Source of the DNA: Myotis daubentonii
Taxonomy: Eukaryota > Chordata > Mammalia > Chiroptera > Vespertilionidae
Length of the DNA: 64,000 nucleotides
Reading direction: 5' to 3'
Assembly (NCBI RefSeq): GCF_963259705.1
Contig: NC_081848.1
Span: 57,346,895-57,410,894, forward strand
Shown: in pieces, positions 11,344 to 24,793 of the stretch
Layout: each line of letters starts with the position of its first letter
Position numbering within the stretch: the stretch's first letter is position 1
Notes under the pieces: model-generated
What the model saw: the letters and a program-made list of their open reading frames with translations, nothing else
Told to the model about the DNA's origin: nothing
The model's database searches: none
Translations under genes and position numbers: made by a program

Positions 11344-12845
11344 TAGTAGAATAAAATCAATGAAAACATATCCTCAGGTGAGGATTAAAAAAACAAACTT
11401 ATACCTATCACATCAAACCATGATTTTACAAATATTGCTTAGGGTAAGGATAGTGTGGGCTATTTCATGTGAAATATCAAGGTAGACTATCACAGATGGT
11501 GTGCAGATATATTATTCTTTTAAAAGGTCGTATGGAAATGGCTGGCTGCAGATTAGGCAAGCCTATTCTTGTCCCCGCAATTGGAAATATGTTATTTAAA
11601 TAATTTAAATTAGACGAGTGGGAAAATGCAGAGAACCCAGCACCTTTCCAGAATCCTTCCCTTTTAACCTGAAACAAGAAGGTCCCAGAGCTGAGAGATT
11701 TCCAGGAAGTTCTTTATAAAAAGAGCCCAGTCCTTAAGGATTCACACACAAGCAACAGATTGCTTCTACAGAGGAAGTAGGAAAAGTGCTGGAGATGAGG
11801 CCCAGTTAGACCTGAGCCAAGGGAAGACAAGCATCCGAAGGGCAGGTCACCTCCCGTGGAACAGGAAAACCATTAACCTGAGCCGTGCTGCTCTGCAGAA
11901 CAGCCTGAAGGGCGCTGACCTACCCCCCTGACCTCAGCTGTTTGCAGTAGGATGTGGCCGGGGTACCTTCAGGGTTATTAAAAGTAACTGATAGCAGTGT
12001 GTACCTTCGGAGCCTGGGAGATAGAGACCAGGTCAGCTGTGAGTCCCTGAATCTAGATGTCACCAGCAGCTTCTGAGAAACAGCAAATGACGAGAGAAGG
12101 CCCGTCTGCCCTTGATCTCCTGTCACTCCCTCAGGGCTGCCACCCGGGGCTCCACTTTTCACCCGACAGTCATCAGTGGCTACTTCCAGCCAACAAGAGC
12201 CAGCAGCTGAGAAGGGAGGATCAAAGGGGACCCGTAGAGGTGGCTTATTACACGTCAGGGGCCCCAGATAACAAGTAAAGAGAACTTGGGTGTGGAGGTC
12301 TCTGGCCAGGCAGCCTGGCAAGAAGAAATACACCCCAGGAACACCGAGGGGCTGGGATCCCAGACAAGCAAAAGCGTTGTTGGACTCCTGCCAGCTCCTA
12401 CATGCACCGCTGTCTGTGCCCTCAGCACCCTCAGAAGTTCTTGAACTCCAGCGAGTTGGTGCTTTCACAGCTTCAAGCACAGCCTCGGGGAAGTTTCCAC
12501 TTCCGGTCTCTTCCTTTGTTCTTGCAAGTCATGGCTGTGCTCACGCCCTTTCTGTCATCCCCCTCCTGCTTCCGCCTGCAGTGGGCACAGGCAGCTAGAC
12601 CTCCCTGTAAATGGCACCCCTGGGTCATGGAACTGTCAGTGAGAGCACAAGAAAGCCAGAAACCAGGCTGTCGTGTGCGCTGGAGCAGGGGCACTTTGGA
12701 ATTGCTTGGTACCTTCCTCCTGAACCAGGAGAACTCTTACTGAACGCCAGTGGCTTCTATTGACTTTGGGTAATGATAAAAATAGCAAAATAACTAGTGC
12801 TGCATGGTGAAGCTTCAACCTGAGACCTGAACAAAATGTAAGTTG

Positions 12846-13090
12846 TGCCCTAGCTGGTTTGACTCAGTGGCTAGAGCGTCGACCCACAACTGAAGGTCCC
12901 AGGTTCAATTCCGATCCAAGGGCAAGTACCTCAGTTACAGGCTCCATCCCAGGTCCTGGTCCGGGTACATGCGGGAGGCAACTAATGGATGTTGCTCTTT
13001 CTCTGCCTCTTCCCCTCCCTTCCATTCTCTCTCTCTTAAAAAAAAAAAAAAAAAAAAAAAAATCCCCCTGTGAGGATTAACAAAAAATAA
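12846..13090 (+). mobile_element. Ves SINE
   Basis: GCCCTAGCTGGTTTGACTCA head, B-box-like GGTTCAATTCC, GGGAGGCAACTAATGGATG, CT-rich segment, a 24-base A run, and TGAGGATTAAC tail. Confidence 0.92.
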
Positions 13091-14808
13091 CCAAAAATTT
13101 AAAAAATATAAATTGCCCTCCATAATGCCAAGACACCCATGATGCCATGCGGGATGGAGAAACTGTTTTTCCCTTTTGTTACTGGGTTTCCTTGCCCCCA
13201 AACCCTGAACGTTCTAGGTGTAGAGACTGTGCTCACACTAGGAGTCACCGCACTGCCTTTCTGTTGGCCTGTGGAGCCCTGGCAATGGCACCCAGAGCTG
13301 TCCCACTTTCAGCTCGAATCAGAAGTCCCACGGTGTGAGGATGTATCTATGCAGCCTGGTATTTGGCCAGCCTGCCAAGCTGAGCCCTCCTTCCTAGCCA
13401 GGACTGTGATTTGTGTGGAACAAGGCGGCCTCCTGGCACCAAGCAGTGCAGCCACAGATTCAGGCCCGACCTGCAGAGAGGAGATGAATCCAGTCCAGAG
13501 TTCCCGGGCTGCAGGTGGAGCTCACTCCCCTACCAGGTAGTACGTCCCCAGTCCGGTCATTTCTTAGGCAGAGCCTCTGCTGGGATGTACAGGCGGGACG
13601 GAACCCCAGTGGGAATGACCTCTCCCCTCGCCTCCCTGCCAAGCCTGTGGTGGGCAGAATAATGACCCACCCCCCCCCCCACCCCCCGCCGGATGTCCAT
13701 GGCTTGGTCTCCAAAACCCGTGGATACACTCTGCTACCTGGCCAGGGGGACACAGGACCACTGTGAGACGTGCACGAGGTGAAGGTGGTGAGCCTGTTCT
13801 GTAAAGTACTGAATAAAAATAAAACATTCTGATGATTCCTCGGACCTGCAAGTCATCCAGGGCTCCCTGGGTTCGATCCCCTGGCCTCTCTTCTCTTTAC
13901 AGTCAATTAATTAACAAGCCCTCTTCTTTCCATAACAGCTCAGAGTAACCACATGTAATGAAAGAATAATTGTGTATTAAAGGAAAGCACAAGAACCCAG
14001 GGAAGTGTGAGTTAGAATATGACATGTAGAAAAGGGAGGAAATTGAGAATACAGATAAACTAGCCATAGGTGCTACATGGTTGGATATTTGAGCATTGAG
14101 CTTCCTACTGACCTAAGTGAAAATGAACTTTGCCTTATTTCCCCCACCCCGTCCTGATCTCTCCCACACGATTTCGTCTTCATCTTTCCTTGCTTGGGTC
14201 CTTCCTCTCTCATTCTCCTTGCATTTTCTTAGTCCTGCACTCAAGGGTTATACTCATTTTCTGGGGACAGAGAGATGCCTCTAGCATGGTACCCAGCACC
14301 AGTGATCTCCATTCTGTTTTCTTTCCCCTCCTTTTCTCTTTCCTCTCCTGCTTGTGTGGAGCAAAGCAGGCGGGAGTGAATGTCCCTTTCATTTAAAGCT
14401 CATAAAAGGAACCTTAGAGGCAAATCTCTATTTCCGAGGTAACAGGGTACTAATTACTGCATTGGCCTTTCCCAGGGGCCTCTTTTCTGCTGGAATCGCT
14501 GGCTTCCTTTTAAAGTAAGAGCTGCTTCCTGTGGACTGGGTGGGCAGGGGCCACCTGTGCTGAACAGAGGGCCGGTGCTGACAGGAAGCAAACCAGCTGC
14601 ACCTTCAGCCACAAAGGAATTCTCCCAGGGGCTTGTAAAGAGAAGAGAAAGAACAGTCGGTGGAGTCTCCTTTCTTGTCCATTCAATGTTTTCACTTAAA
14701 AAAAGAAAAGAAAGAAAAAAAGCAGTGTAGTGACCCCATGAGGATCAGGAGCGTCCACTTCCTAATGTTGCCCAACTTGATAACTTCATTCCAGGTTACA
14801 CTCTAGAG

Positions 14809-15036
14809 CAGTGGTTCTCAACCTTCCTAATGCCGCGACCCTTTAATACAGTTCCTCATGTTGTGGTGACCCCAAACCATAAAATTATTTTCGTTGCTAC
14901 TTCATAACTGTAATTTTGCTACTGTTATGAATCCTAATGTAAATATCTGTTATGCAAGGTGCATTTAGGCGACCCCTGTGAAAGGGTCGTTTGACCTCCC
15001 CCAAAGGGATCGCGACCCACAGGTTGAGAACTGCTG
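14809..15036 (+). mobile_element. SPIN-like hAT non-autonomous element, copy 1
   Basis: Starts CAGTGGTTCTCAACCTTCC and ends GGTTGAGAACTGCTG, with the exact palindromic TSD CTCTAGAG at 14801-14808 and 15037-15044. The interior with GCGACCCTTTAATACAG and GGGTCGTTTGACC matches the short SPIN (space invader) elements known from vespertilionid bats, murine rodents and other tetrapods. No transposase is present. Strand is relative to the copy at 54985. Confidence 0.9.
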
Positions 15037-16899
15037 CTCTAGAGGCACAGCTGAGGCAGCAGGTCCCTAACCCAGTTATTATTATTTTTTTTTTTTGGCA
15101 GAGCTCCTGCTGGGATACGCAGAGGAGAGAGGAGGGTGGTTAGTTGGGGGGCAGGGAGCACAGCCACTCCCCCAACTCTCCAAAGTACATTTTCCAAAAA
15201 ATGTAGCCTTTTCAATAATTGTTTCAAAGTAATTTGTAGACCTGGTGGCTGTTCAAAGTAAGGATGAGAAGATGTCTAGCAGTATGAAAGCAAGAATGAG
15301 AGGTCAAAGAAGAAAGCCAAAATGGGGTGCTTATCCCCCAGCAACCCAAACCATAGGCTCCCACGCCCAAGTCAGACTCTGACTGCACCTGTGCCCTGCA
15401 ACAGAAAAGAACATCATGTGTTTTAATCCAGGTACCTGGGCAAGTCTTTGCTTCAGTCAGGGTAGAATACGTTGTGCTGTGTAACAAACATTCCAAAAAA
15501 AACCACCATGAATGGCCACTGCAGACTAGTAGAAGGCTCTGTTGTATGTTCATCATTTTCACTCTAGGACCCAGGTGTCAGAGGGGCTTCTGTTTAAAGC
15601 ATTGACAATCCCCATGGCAAAGAGAAAGGGAGAATGGTCAGCCACATACTCTCTCCTAAAGCTCCTGCTGAAATAGCCCCTGTAACTTCCACCTGCTTGT
15701 CATTGGCCAAAGGAAGTCCCATGGCTACACTTAAATTCAAAGCTGAAGAGAAGTATATACAATTCTACCATATGCCCGTATGGTATGACAGCAGAAAATA
15801 TATGAATTGCATTACTGACTATCATTTTATGACATACTTAATGCCAAGCCCCCATTATTTAGCCAACTCTGTGTCATGTAATTTATTACATATTTCCTAT
15901 TTACCTCTCGGATGCCAGGAGCTGTGCCACCCAATCTGACTGATGGGCTCTAGTAGCTCCTCTGGGGGGAGAGTGAGCAGATAGTGACTGAATAGGTTAA
16001 GGAATTTTTAAACAGTCCTATGGGTCAGTTTTATTTCAACATTTGGACTGAGATTTGATATGTGACAGAAATAGAAAATGCCGATATTTACTGAGCACCT
16101 ACTATGCATAGGCTCTGGGGATCCAAAGATGAATAGGAAGTAGTCCCTGCTCCCTGCTCTCAAGAAACTTGAAGTCAAATAGAGGGGAGAGAAGCCCTAA
16201 ATAAGCCCTCACAACTCGAGGTGCCAGCTCTCCGGAGACTTTCACCGGTGCCCTGAGAGCCGGAAGGACGGGGAGTACCCCTGGGGGCTAACTGCAGCCC
16301 TACATTGGGAACCTGTTGTCATAATAAAACGCAGGCGGTTTCCTTTCCTGTCGGTGATGATTTGAAAGATCCTTCGGAAACATTACCCAAGTGTCCAAAT
16401 AGGCCCGCTTATCTCATCATCCCTTTGGGATTTTCTTTTGTTTCCTTTAATATCCTTTGTCACTTCTGAAGAGCAGCCTAGCCCGGATTTCTGTTGCTGA
16501 AATGTAAGAGCTGATTGAAATGAGCCCGGTGTGTAAGGCAGCCCTCACACGGGCCTGTGGAGAGGTGTCCTGGTTACAGTGTAACCTTTAGAAGATTGTC
16601 CTGCTGCACAGCTATGCCAGCCCGAGTTTCTGTTCAAGGTCACCGTGCCTGGGAGAGTGTTTTCCCAAGGCGGCCTCTCCCAAGGCAGTCCGGTGGGAAG
16701 CTGAGGATGCAAGGTGGGGGGAGAGGCCTTCAGAATCATCAGGGGCAGCCCTCTCACTTTGCCAATGAGGACATCGAGGCCCGGGAGATAGCTAGTGGCC
16801 CAGGGACCACTCGCTGTCCTCCAGGCTTCGGGGAGCAAGGTCATCGCGGTGTTTGGAAAGCATGAAGCCCAGTAGCTTGCATAAGAGCACACGTGATCT

Positions 16900-17070
16900 C
16901 TTTGGTGATTATTATGGATGCAGCCCATGTAATAAGGGAGGCAGTGCTCTGGGAACCAAGAGACCTACTCCTAGATCTGGCTCTGCCCCATCGAACATCT
17001 TGGTCTCGATGTCCCCCCTCCCCTCGTTTCTTCATCTGCGGGGTCAGACCAGCTGATCCTAAGGTCCCTG
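16900..17070 (+). repeat. MIR-like fragment
   Basis: CTAGATCTGGCTCTGCCCC, then TTTCTTCATCTGCGGGGTC, follow MIR order. Confidence 0.5.
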
Positions 17071-19154
17071 GGTTCTGGTGAGTCAGTGGTCTTGTCTGAC
17101 ACTGGAGGGCAGAGTAAACGGAGTGGCTCACAAGTGTAGCTCATCCATGCAGGGCAGGGACCCCAGGAACTTTTTGCCTCTGGTATGTGCAGTGACAGGT
17201 GGCACCCTGTGCTGGTTCTGTCAGGAGTGGTGTTCTCACCCAAGACCTCTGGTGTGTGCAGACCCAACCAAGGGCCCCCACTACTGCACGTGGCAGACCT
17301 CCCTGAGACATGGGTGTCCATCCTCGTTGCACCTCGGAGCTAAGCCTGCTCTCAGCCTCACTGCTCCCAGAGGAGGGCGAGAGAGGAGGGTGCTGGGGCA
17401 GGGGCTGAGAATGTCCAGAGCTGAAGGACCAGATGAAATCTTCCAAAAGGGGGAGTCCCCGGCGGACAGAGCCGAGGATGAGAATGTGGGGCCGGGACCC
17501 TCCGATGCCTGGCAGGAGGTCTTCCTTCCCTGCAGAGGCTCTTGCTCTAACTTGGAGCGTCACCATAACTATGCTAGGAGTGGAAGCTCGTGCAATTGTG
17601 GTCTTATTTGCATCAAGATAAAATTCCAAGTGACTGATAAGCAGTGAATTGCATGTATTCGGGTGGGTGTTTTGACTCAGGATTTAATTGGACTTGGATA
17701 TACATCGCTTCTTAAATCAGTACAGCCTGTCCCGGGACAGGGCGGTCAGCCTGGGGACCGGGCAGCGGTGGGAGGCTTGGAGGGACTTCCCTGTCCTGCG
17801 ATTTTTCATGCAGTTGGCAACACCAGACTTCTGCACCACAAAACAGCACTTGGGTTTATACAAGGAAACCATGAGTGATATGTATAAAGGAACAGACTCT
17901 GAAAGGTGACATCCCTTCCCCAAAGCCTCCGTGTGAAGTTAGGATTTGAATTTGCCTCTCTCTGGACACAGCCTTTGCCCTCCACCATTGCGCTTGCCTT
18001 CCTTGTCTTCAGGGCTCGGTGGGTGCCATCCTTCTAGATGGGAACCTCGCTTACACAGGCGATGGCATCAGGACCACTGACCCGTAAGACCCCTCTTCTC
18101 AGGTCTAACTCCCCAGGCTCCGTGAAAGGAAAGCCCAGTGCGTGGCTCCGGCTCCAGCCAGGCCCTGCAGCCAGGCCCTGCGTTGTTGAGGGAACCCTGA
18201 CTTAGGAGAAGAGTAGGGAAGCTTGAAGCAAGGAGTGTCATGTTTTTCTCTTAAGAACATTTAACTACTTCAGTGCCACAGCCTTCAGGAAAGGCTAGGA
18301 GTTGCCTTTGTCACACTGATCACACCTGGTGACCTGCAGGCTCCCCCTCCAGCCCCCTTCCCCCGGGGAGTGAGGAGTGTCCTCCCTGGTGGCCCCTGGC
18401 ATTTCTCTGTCTCTGTACCATCCCAGAGGAGGTGGCTTTGTCTGCTGGGCTGCAGCCCCGTTGTTTCTCCTCCTCTGCTGTGCGCTTTGATTTATCTTCC
18501 TCATCACCCCACGGTGCTCAGTCCTGTGAAACTGCCTGAAGTGAGATCTGAAGGGAGACTGATGTTCTGAGGGATGGTGCAAGACTGTGTGGGAGAGATT
18601 AAACGGGGCCTGAGGGAAATGAGGTGGTTGCATGGCTCCAGGACTTCTACCTCTCGGTTAGCTTGCCCTGAGTTTGGGGGAGAGGGACGCACAGCCCTCC
18701 GGTTTCCCCAGTGGCAAAATGAGGCTTAAACAGCATCCTCCCTGGCTGCTGCTTTGGGGTGTCGGGACGTGGATATGGGGAAGGCCTGGAGAGATGGGCT
18801 GCAGAACCACAGGGCATCTGGGTTGGGGTTGGAGTCAGTCACGGCACCTTTTACAAGGGCACGGGTAGACTCAAGAAGGGGAGTGTGGGAGCACATTGGG
18901 TGCTGTCTGGTCAGCCAGAGCTGGCTTTGCTGGCCGAGCACTCTGTGGGGAGATGAAGGTGGATCTTCAGGTTTGCCCTGCCTTGTGCTGCCGGGATCCA
19001 TGTTTTCTTATCGTGTGGGAGCAACTCCTGAGGGCCCTGGGTGCACCAGAGATGCGGTCGCTTGGGAGGCTGCCGGCACTCCTCCCGGACTCTGGGCAGT
19101 TTGCCATCTGGGGTCCCAGTCTGAGACTCACTCATCGTCAGCAACAACAGTTCT

Positions 19155-19345
19155 GACTTCGTGAGCACCTGCTGTGTCCCAGGGATTCTCCTGGATGCTC
19201 TGCATCTTGGCTTTAACCTCCCAGAGGACTCAGCCAGGCAGGAGCCCTGGGTCAGGGAGTCCACATTGCTTGCTGGGGGCACAGGCAGTGAGTGGCAGAG
19301 CTCCAGTTTCAACCAGGCCTGTCTGACTCCAGAGCCAGCATTCTC
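19155..19345 (-). repeat. MIR-like fragment
   Basis: GTGAGCACCTGCTGTGTCCC at one end and GAGCTCCAGTTTCAACCAGG at the other are in reversed MIR order. Confidence 0.55.
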
Positions 19346-19635
19346 TCCAGGACACGTGCTGCCTGTCTCCTAAAGGGCAGGTAAGTCCTGGTGAATAGTC
19401 CACGGACCTAGCTCTCTCTAGGAGCAAGCAGGAATAACCTCCTGCCTCTCCTTATCTGGGTGACGCCCACTCACGCTCCAGGACAGGCCCCTGCCCTGCC
19501 TTTTCTGGGAAGCCTCCCTGCCCTGCTCCCTCCGCCCCTACCCCAGACTGGGTCCTGGGGGCGGGGCCTCTCATCCCTCCAGGGTTTCCCTTTAACTTCT
19601 GCTTTGTTCTCTGGTTGAGTTTTTGTTGTTGTTGT

Positions 19636-19874
19636 TAATCCTTACTCAAGGGTATTTTTCCATTGATTTTTAGAGAGTGGAAGGGAGGGGGGAGAGACAG
19701 AGAGAAACATCAATGTAAGAGAGACACATACATTGGTTGTCTCCCACATGTGCCCTGACCAAGGCTGGGGATTGAGCCTGCAACTGAGGTATGTGCCCTT
19801 GACCAGAATCAAACCCAGTACCCGTCGGTCAGTCCAAAGGCCCACGCTCTGTCCACTGAGCCAGACCAGCTATA
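19636..19874 (-). mobile_element. Ves SINE, minus strand
   Basis: Left end TAATCCTTACTCAAGGGTAT is the reverse of the Ves tail; GAGAGAAACATCAATG follows; the tRNA-like head is at the right (GAGCCAGACCAGCTATAG). Confidence 0.9.
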
Positions 19875-20194
19875 GCTGATAGCATAATAATTTAGTATTA
19901 TTATTTTTATTATCCTAAGAATGTTTCATGAGACATACTGGATATTTAGGTTTCTTCTCCTTTTCCAGTCCATTAGGAAGTCTTGGGCATAGTTCCTTTG
20001 AATGCTCTCTCCAGTCTCTTCCCCTTCTTGCTCTCTCACCTGCCATCATGGGGCCCAGGCCGCGCTGTCTCTCACTGAGATCCCACTGTGGCCTCCTGAC
20101 TGGGCCCATGGTCCCCTCCGTGGCATTGTGTGTACATTCTCCGCCCAGCAGCCCCTGTGATCTTCTCCCCTTGTGTATCTGATCCCCTGCCCCC

Positions 20195-20660
20195 TGCCTA
20201 ACCCTTCACCCCAGTGGATTCCCACTGTTCATAGACTGAAACGCAGACTCCTTGCCATGGCCTCCAAGGCAGGGCATGTCCTAATCCCTATCCACCCCGA
20301 CTCATGCTTCCCTTCAGTCTTTTGAACCTGCCAGACCCTGTCTCCCTTCGGAACCGTTTTCCCCAAAAAGGTAGTGGGCTGGGTCAAACCATTCAGTCTC
20401 CCACAGGAAACTCCTTCGCTGTTCCCCCTTCCAGGGATGTTCTTCCCACCGCTCCTCCTTCGGGTCTCAATTCAAACATCTGCCACCGCTCAGAGCCGGC
20501 TTCCCTGACCACTCAGACTAACGAAGTTCTCCCCTGTGGTGTCTTTTAGAGCATTTAGTCTGTTTATTTCACATCCTTGTTTGCATTTGTGTTTATTTTT
20601 TATTTTATTTTTATTTTTTGTTATGTCTCCCCACTGGACTATCAGTATCAGTAAAACAGG
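20195..20660 (+). repeat. L2-like 3' fragment
   Basis: CAAGGCAGGGCATGTCC, TCTCAATTCAAACATCTGCC, GGCTTCCCTGACCACTC and TTTATTTCACATCCTTGTTT follow the L2 3' region. Confidence 0.6.
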
Positions 20661-20939
20661 TGAATCTCCTTTCTAGACTGTGCCTGGCTCCGAGGGGTGC
20701 TCACTACATACACCATGAATGAGGAATGACTGTCCCACTCTGCAATGCAGGCCCCAACCAACCAGAGAAGGGCACTTAGCGATCAGAACAGCACACTGAC
20801 CAATCAGAATGGGGCATCTGTGGCAATAAACAACTCTTATGGCTGACACAGACCAACCCTGGTGCCGTGGTTTATGGCGAACCATCGCACTCAGTCCTCA
20901 TAAAGTCCTCAAAGTAAGTTAACTGTGACCCCAGCCTGC

Positions 20940-21190
20940 CTTCAGATATGGGATTGTCGGTATCCAGGAGCTTTTCCTGTGGGAGACTGAATGGTTTGAC
21001 CCAGCCCACTACCTTTTGGGGGGAAATTATTTCAAATCTCTGACCCCCACACTCTCCCCATGTCTTCATCTGTAACGTAAAAATGAGCCCACTTCATCGA
21101 GCTGCTGTGACAGCGAATGAGGACAGTGTAGGGACCCTGTTAGCTCAGTGCCTGGGCCCCCTGAATACCCTGTTAGTGGCAGCAAGTTTT
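20940..21190 (+). repeat. MIR-like fragment
   Basis: TGTCTTCATCTGTAACGTAA then GACAGCGAATGAGGACAGTG matches the MIR 3' half. Confidence 0.5.
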
Positions 21191-22074
21191 ATTTGTGAGG
21201 GGTTAGAATGCTGGTTGCAGATGGGAAGGGAGGCCTGGGGAGCCTGGATGTAAGGCTGGGTCCTTTCAGCCCAGGTCCCGCGCTGTGGCCACTTCCTGCA
21301 TCGTTTCCATGCCTCAAGGCACCCTTCTCTTTGTGATTCTGCTTTGGGTAGGTGAGGGGGGCGGGGGGTCTCATTAGCTCTTGTACCTCTGCTTCTCCAG
21401 TTCCTGGGGAACTCTGGTGGGAGAAGAAGTAGAAAATATCATTCAAGTCCTGAGACCCCAGTGAGTAACTGGCAAAAGCTGGGATAGTCAGCACAGTCCG
21501 CATCTTGGCAGGAGGTCCCACTCTTTGGAATTGGCCGGCTAACCTCCTGTAACAGCCTCAGAGGTGCAAACCTGTTAAAATCCCCCGCAGAGGTCCTGAA
21601 AAGGTACTTGAAAGGGTTTATGACCCTGTGGATTCGTATGTCTCTCTGAGCCAGGCTATAATTTCAGCTCTGCTTTTGGAAGTCAAGATCAGAGGCATAA
21701 TTGGAGGGGGCCGCAGAGCGTGCACTGATTATGTTTCATGCTTTGGGATGAAGAAGCTGCCGTGGGAGGGCCTGGGGTACTGACCTTGCAGGGGTTGTGC
21801 CGGGGTGCGGAGGGGTGCACAGAGGGGAGTAAAGCAGGGTGTCTAGCTAGGACAATTAAATGGCCTTGCCTCGCACTTTAAACAAAGGGCTGTGCTCTTA
21901 ATGATCTGGAATCAAGGGCTAGAGAGCAAAGCTGAAGCTGGTAGAGCTAATGTGGGCCCTGGCCTTGAATGTCCCTGCAGGAAGTCTGCAGGGGAGCCCT
22001 GGGTCCACAGGCAGCACTTGTCATGCTAATGACCCAGCCACTCTGGTGCCCAGGAGGTCAGTCCCCCATTACAG

Positions 22075-22680
22075 ATTGGAGCTCCCCTGGAGCCCAGAGC
22101 TGTTCCTTTCTCTCTCCATCCTCCTTCCATCCATCTGCTTCAGGGCCCATGATCCTGGCACTGGTCCCCTGCTCTCGCTGCCACTCTCCTGTTGCTCCCC
22201 CCACATGTCATCTCCAGCACAGCCACAGTGACCCTCCCCAAATATCGCTCCGACCCTGGGCATCGCTTTCCTGCTTAAAATCCCGTGACCCCAGTCAGAG
22301 GCAGGATAAAGTGCAAACCTCTGGCGTCGCCCGCCCAGGCGTGGCCCCTGCTGCCACACCAGCCCCACCTTCCTCTTCATAAGCCACAGCACCTAACTCG
22401 TCTCAGTCTCCCGCCTGCTGCCGTGTTCCGGGTCTGCTTGCTTTACCGTGGGATGCCCGCCCCTGGCCTTGTTTTGCGAGGCCAACACACACCGCCCAGC
22501 ATTCAGCTCCAATGCCACCTTGCTAGGCATCTCAGTAAGTTTCCTTCCTTGGAGCTCCGGAAGGACCCTGTGCGAGCCTTTATTTTAACTCCTAACAAAA
22601 CCGTGACTCCTTTCTCTATGTTAAGTTGAAGGCGGGGATTATCTTATTTATCAACGAGCAGTTAAGACTTGTTGAACTAA
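22075..22680 (+). repeat. L2-like 3' fragment
   Basis: GGCATCGCTTTCCTGC, GGCCTTGTTTTGCGAGGCC, CATTCAGCTCCAATGCCACC and later AGGCGGGGATTATCTTATTT are in L2 order. Confidence 0.55.
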
Positions 22681-23789
22681 ACTTCAGTTTTAGTTATGTT
22701 TCCCCAGGCAAGGCCTTGGATTTCTCACTGTGAACACTGGTTTTTCTCACTCTCAGCACCGGTTCCACCCTTAGCAGGGTAGCTCTTCAATAAAGACAAG
22801 AGGCAGGCCTGCCTGAGATGACCTGTGGTTCGGCATAGCACCCACGGGGGACTTGTGGGTACTGTGGTCGTGCTCGGGGGACCTAGGGACCTGGAGTAGA
22901 GCCTTCTTCATAGACACTGGTGTCCTCACCAGGTCACGAGTAGCTGAGGGAAAGGGCAGTGCAGGCCGGGATATCAGTGCCCTGGGTCCAGAGGTCAGAG
23001 AGTCTGGCGCAGGTAGTCTGGGAAGGATTCCTGAAGGAGGGCACTGTCCATGGATCTTGGAAAACAAGTGGGATTTCGGTGGTGAGGAGAATGCGTAGCC
23101 CGGGTTTGGCAGGGAGGGAAGGAGGAAAGCGGGGGCCAGATGGGGGTACTCTCTGAAGGCCCAGGGTGTGTTTTCCAGGCTGGCAGATGTTTCACTCTGA
23201 TACTTAACACCTCACCCTTAGGAAGTCACCGGCTCCCGGCTCCCAGCCACGTCAGGGGTCACCCCTATGTCCTTGGAGAAAAGCCTTCTGAAAACAGACT
23301 CTGATAGACTGAGGCAAATAGCTGACTTATTTGTCGATGCCCTGGGCTCATGGTATTAGAACAGGCCACCTCCTAATGATTAAACACTACACAAACACCC
23401 AGGGGCCCGGGTGTCCCCATAGATGGGCTGTAAACTGGAGGGCAGCTGGGAGGAAGTGAGCTGGGAAATGCCTTCTGCCCTAAGCAACCAGCCCTCCAGT
23501 AGGCGCCAAGAGAGCAGGCCCAGATGTTGACTGCCACCGGGAGAGAGGGTTCTGAGGTCACCCAGAGTGGACAAGGACAAGCCCTGGCCTCCCTGTGCCC
23601 TGTGCTCTCGTGTGCTGTGCATCCGTCCACACCATCCACCACCCGGTGAGGTTAGTATTGCAGCTGGGGGAACAGCTGGTCATTGATGGGACTGGATTCA
23701 AACGAGACTTGTATTGATGTTTCATATCACATGATGCCCACCTCTGAGGGGGAACTCGCACCTCCCGCTCATGTTGGCTGATGCGGCTG

Positions 23790-23875
23790 CCAGAAAGCAG
23801 CTGGATCGTTTGTCCGGAGTCACACAGCAAGCAGGACTAGAACCCAGCTCCTCTGGCCCCCGCTCAAGTCCTCTC
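23790..23875 (-). repeat. MIR core fragment, reversed
   Basis: GAGTCACACAGCAAGCAGGA followed by CTAGAACCCAGCTCC is the reversed MIR core. Confidence 0.6.
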
Positions 23876-24575
23876 CATATTCTTAAATGACTGCATTCCT
23901 CCCTAGTGACACACGGGGCCAGGTGTGGGACACGGCCTCTCCTGTTCTACCTGAGCCATCCCCCTCCATCTCTGCAGTAGCTCCACGTGAGTCCAACCGG
24001 TAAAAGAATCACACCTGTTTTCTGCCTGTGCCTCTCCAAGGAGGAGGCAGCTGGGCCCTCCTGGTGGGAGAGGCGAGGGGCTCACCCCCACCTGCCCGCA
24101 CACGCTGCTCCTAGTGGAGGGACGCGCCAGGGCTGTGGTGGGAAGCGGCTCCGCACTTGCTCCGAGGGCCAGGGAGGCGATCAGAGCCCTCGATTGTCAC
24201 CGACCATCTTGAATGATTAGGATCCACTGCTTCCATTCTTCAGTGAGAAAAACAACCCTTCAATTCATTGGATCTGGGCTTTCTAGCTTCTGGTTTTGTC
24301 CTATTGTTAATAACATCTAATAGCTACTAGAAGGCATGCAGGGCCCGTGGGGAGTCGGGAGAACTTGCAGAGAAGACATCTACAATTCTCCCCGGTCATG
24401 GTGAGCCTCTAGCCCTCCTCGCTGGCAGGGCCCCCGGACCCTGAAAAGTGGTTCTCAAACCCCAGGGCTCTTTCAGCTGCAGGGAGGGAGCCCCATCCAG
24501 AAGCTCCCCTGGAACTCCCAGAAACAGCTGTCACTACATCCTCCTGCAAAGCACCTGAAAGGCTGCATTTGTTCT

Positions 24576-24793
24576 CTCTTTTTTTAAAATATATTTTATT
24601 GATTTTTTACAGAGAGGAAGGGAGAGGGACAGAGAGTTAGAAACATCGATGAGAGAGAAACATCGATCAGCTGCCTCCTGCACACCCTCTACTGGGGATG
24701 TGCCCGCAACCAAGGTACATGCCCTTGACCGGAATCGAACCTGGAACCCTTGAGTCCGCAGGCCGACGCTCTATCCACTGAGCAAAACCGGTT
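24576..24793 (-). mobile_element. Ves SINE, minus strand, 16-bp TSD
   Basis: Poly-T/A-rich left end, GAAACATCGATCAGCTGCC, and head GAGCAAAACCGGTT at the right. AGGCTGCATTTGTTCT is repeated exactly at 24560-24575 and 24794-24809. Confidence 0.95.

Larger units (their letters stand above)
11076..11396 (+). mobile_element. Ves SINE, internally deleted, with CT expansion and nested HeliBat
   Basis: Starts GCCCTGGTTGGGTGGCTCAA and has a shortened body (GGAGGCAACCAATCGATG). A long (CT)n expansion at 11130-11215 and the A-rich tail follow, interrupted by the 57-bp HeliBat at 11287. The Ves tail TATCCTCAGGTGAGGATTAA lies after it. Confidence 0.82.

Noticed and set aside
11920..12480. 186-codon minus-strand open frame
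   Set aside because: Longest non-NAV2 frame, but no recognisable domain, family or splice context; such lengths arise by chance in 64 kb of GC-rich DNA.
13845..13885. GGGTTCGATCCCC resembling a tRNA B box
   Set aside because: No A box or cloverleaf around it, and no Ves head; chance match.
17078..17647. 189-codon plus-strand open frame
   Set aside because: Low-complexity, partly over a MIR-like fragment, no protein family recognised.
20690..20890. LTR-like stretch with CCAAT boxes and AATAAA
   Set aside because: No TG...CA ends or TSD found; not enough to call an LTR.
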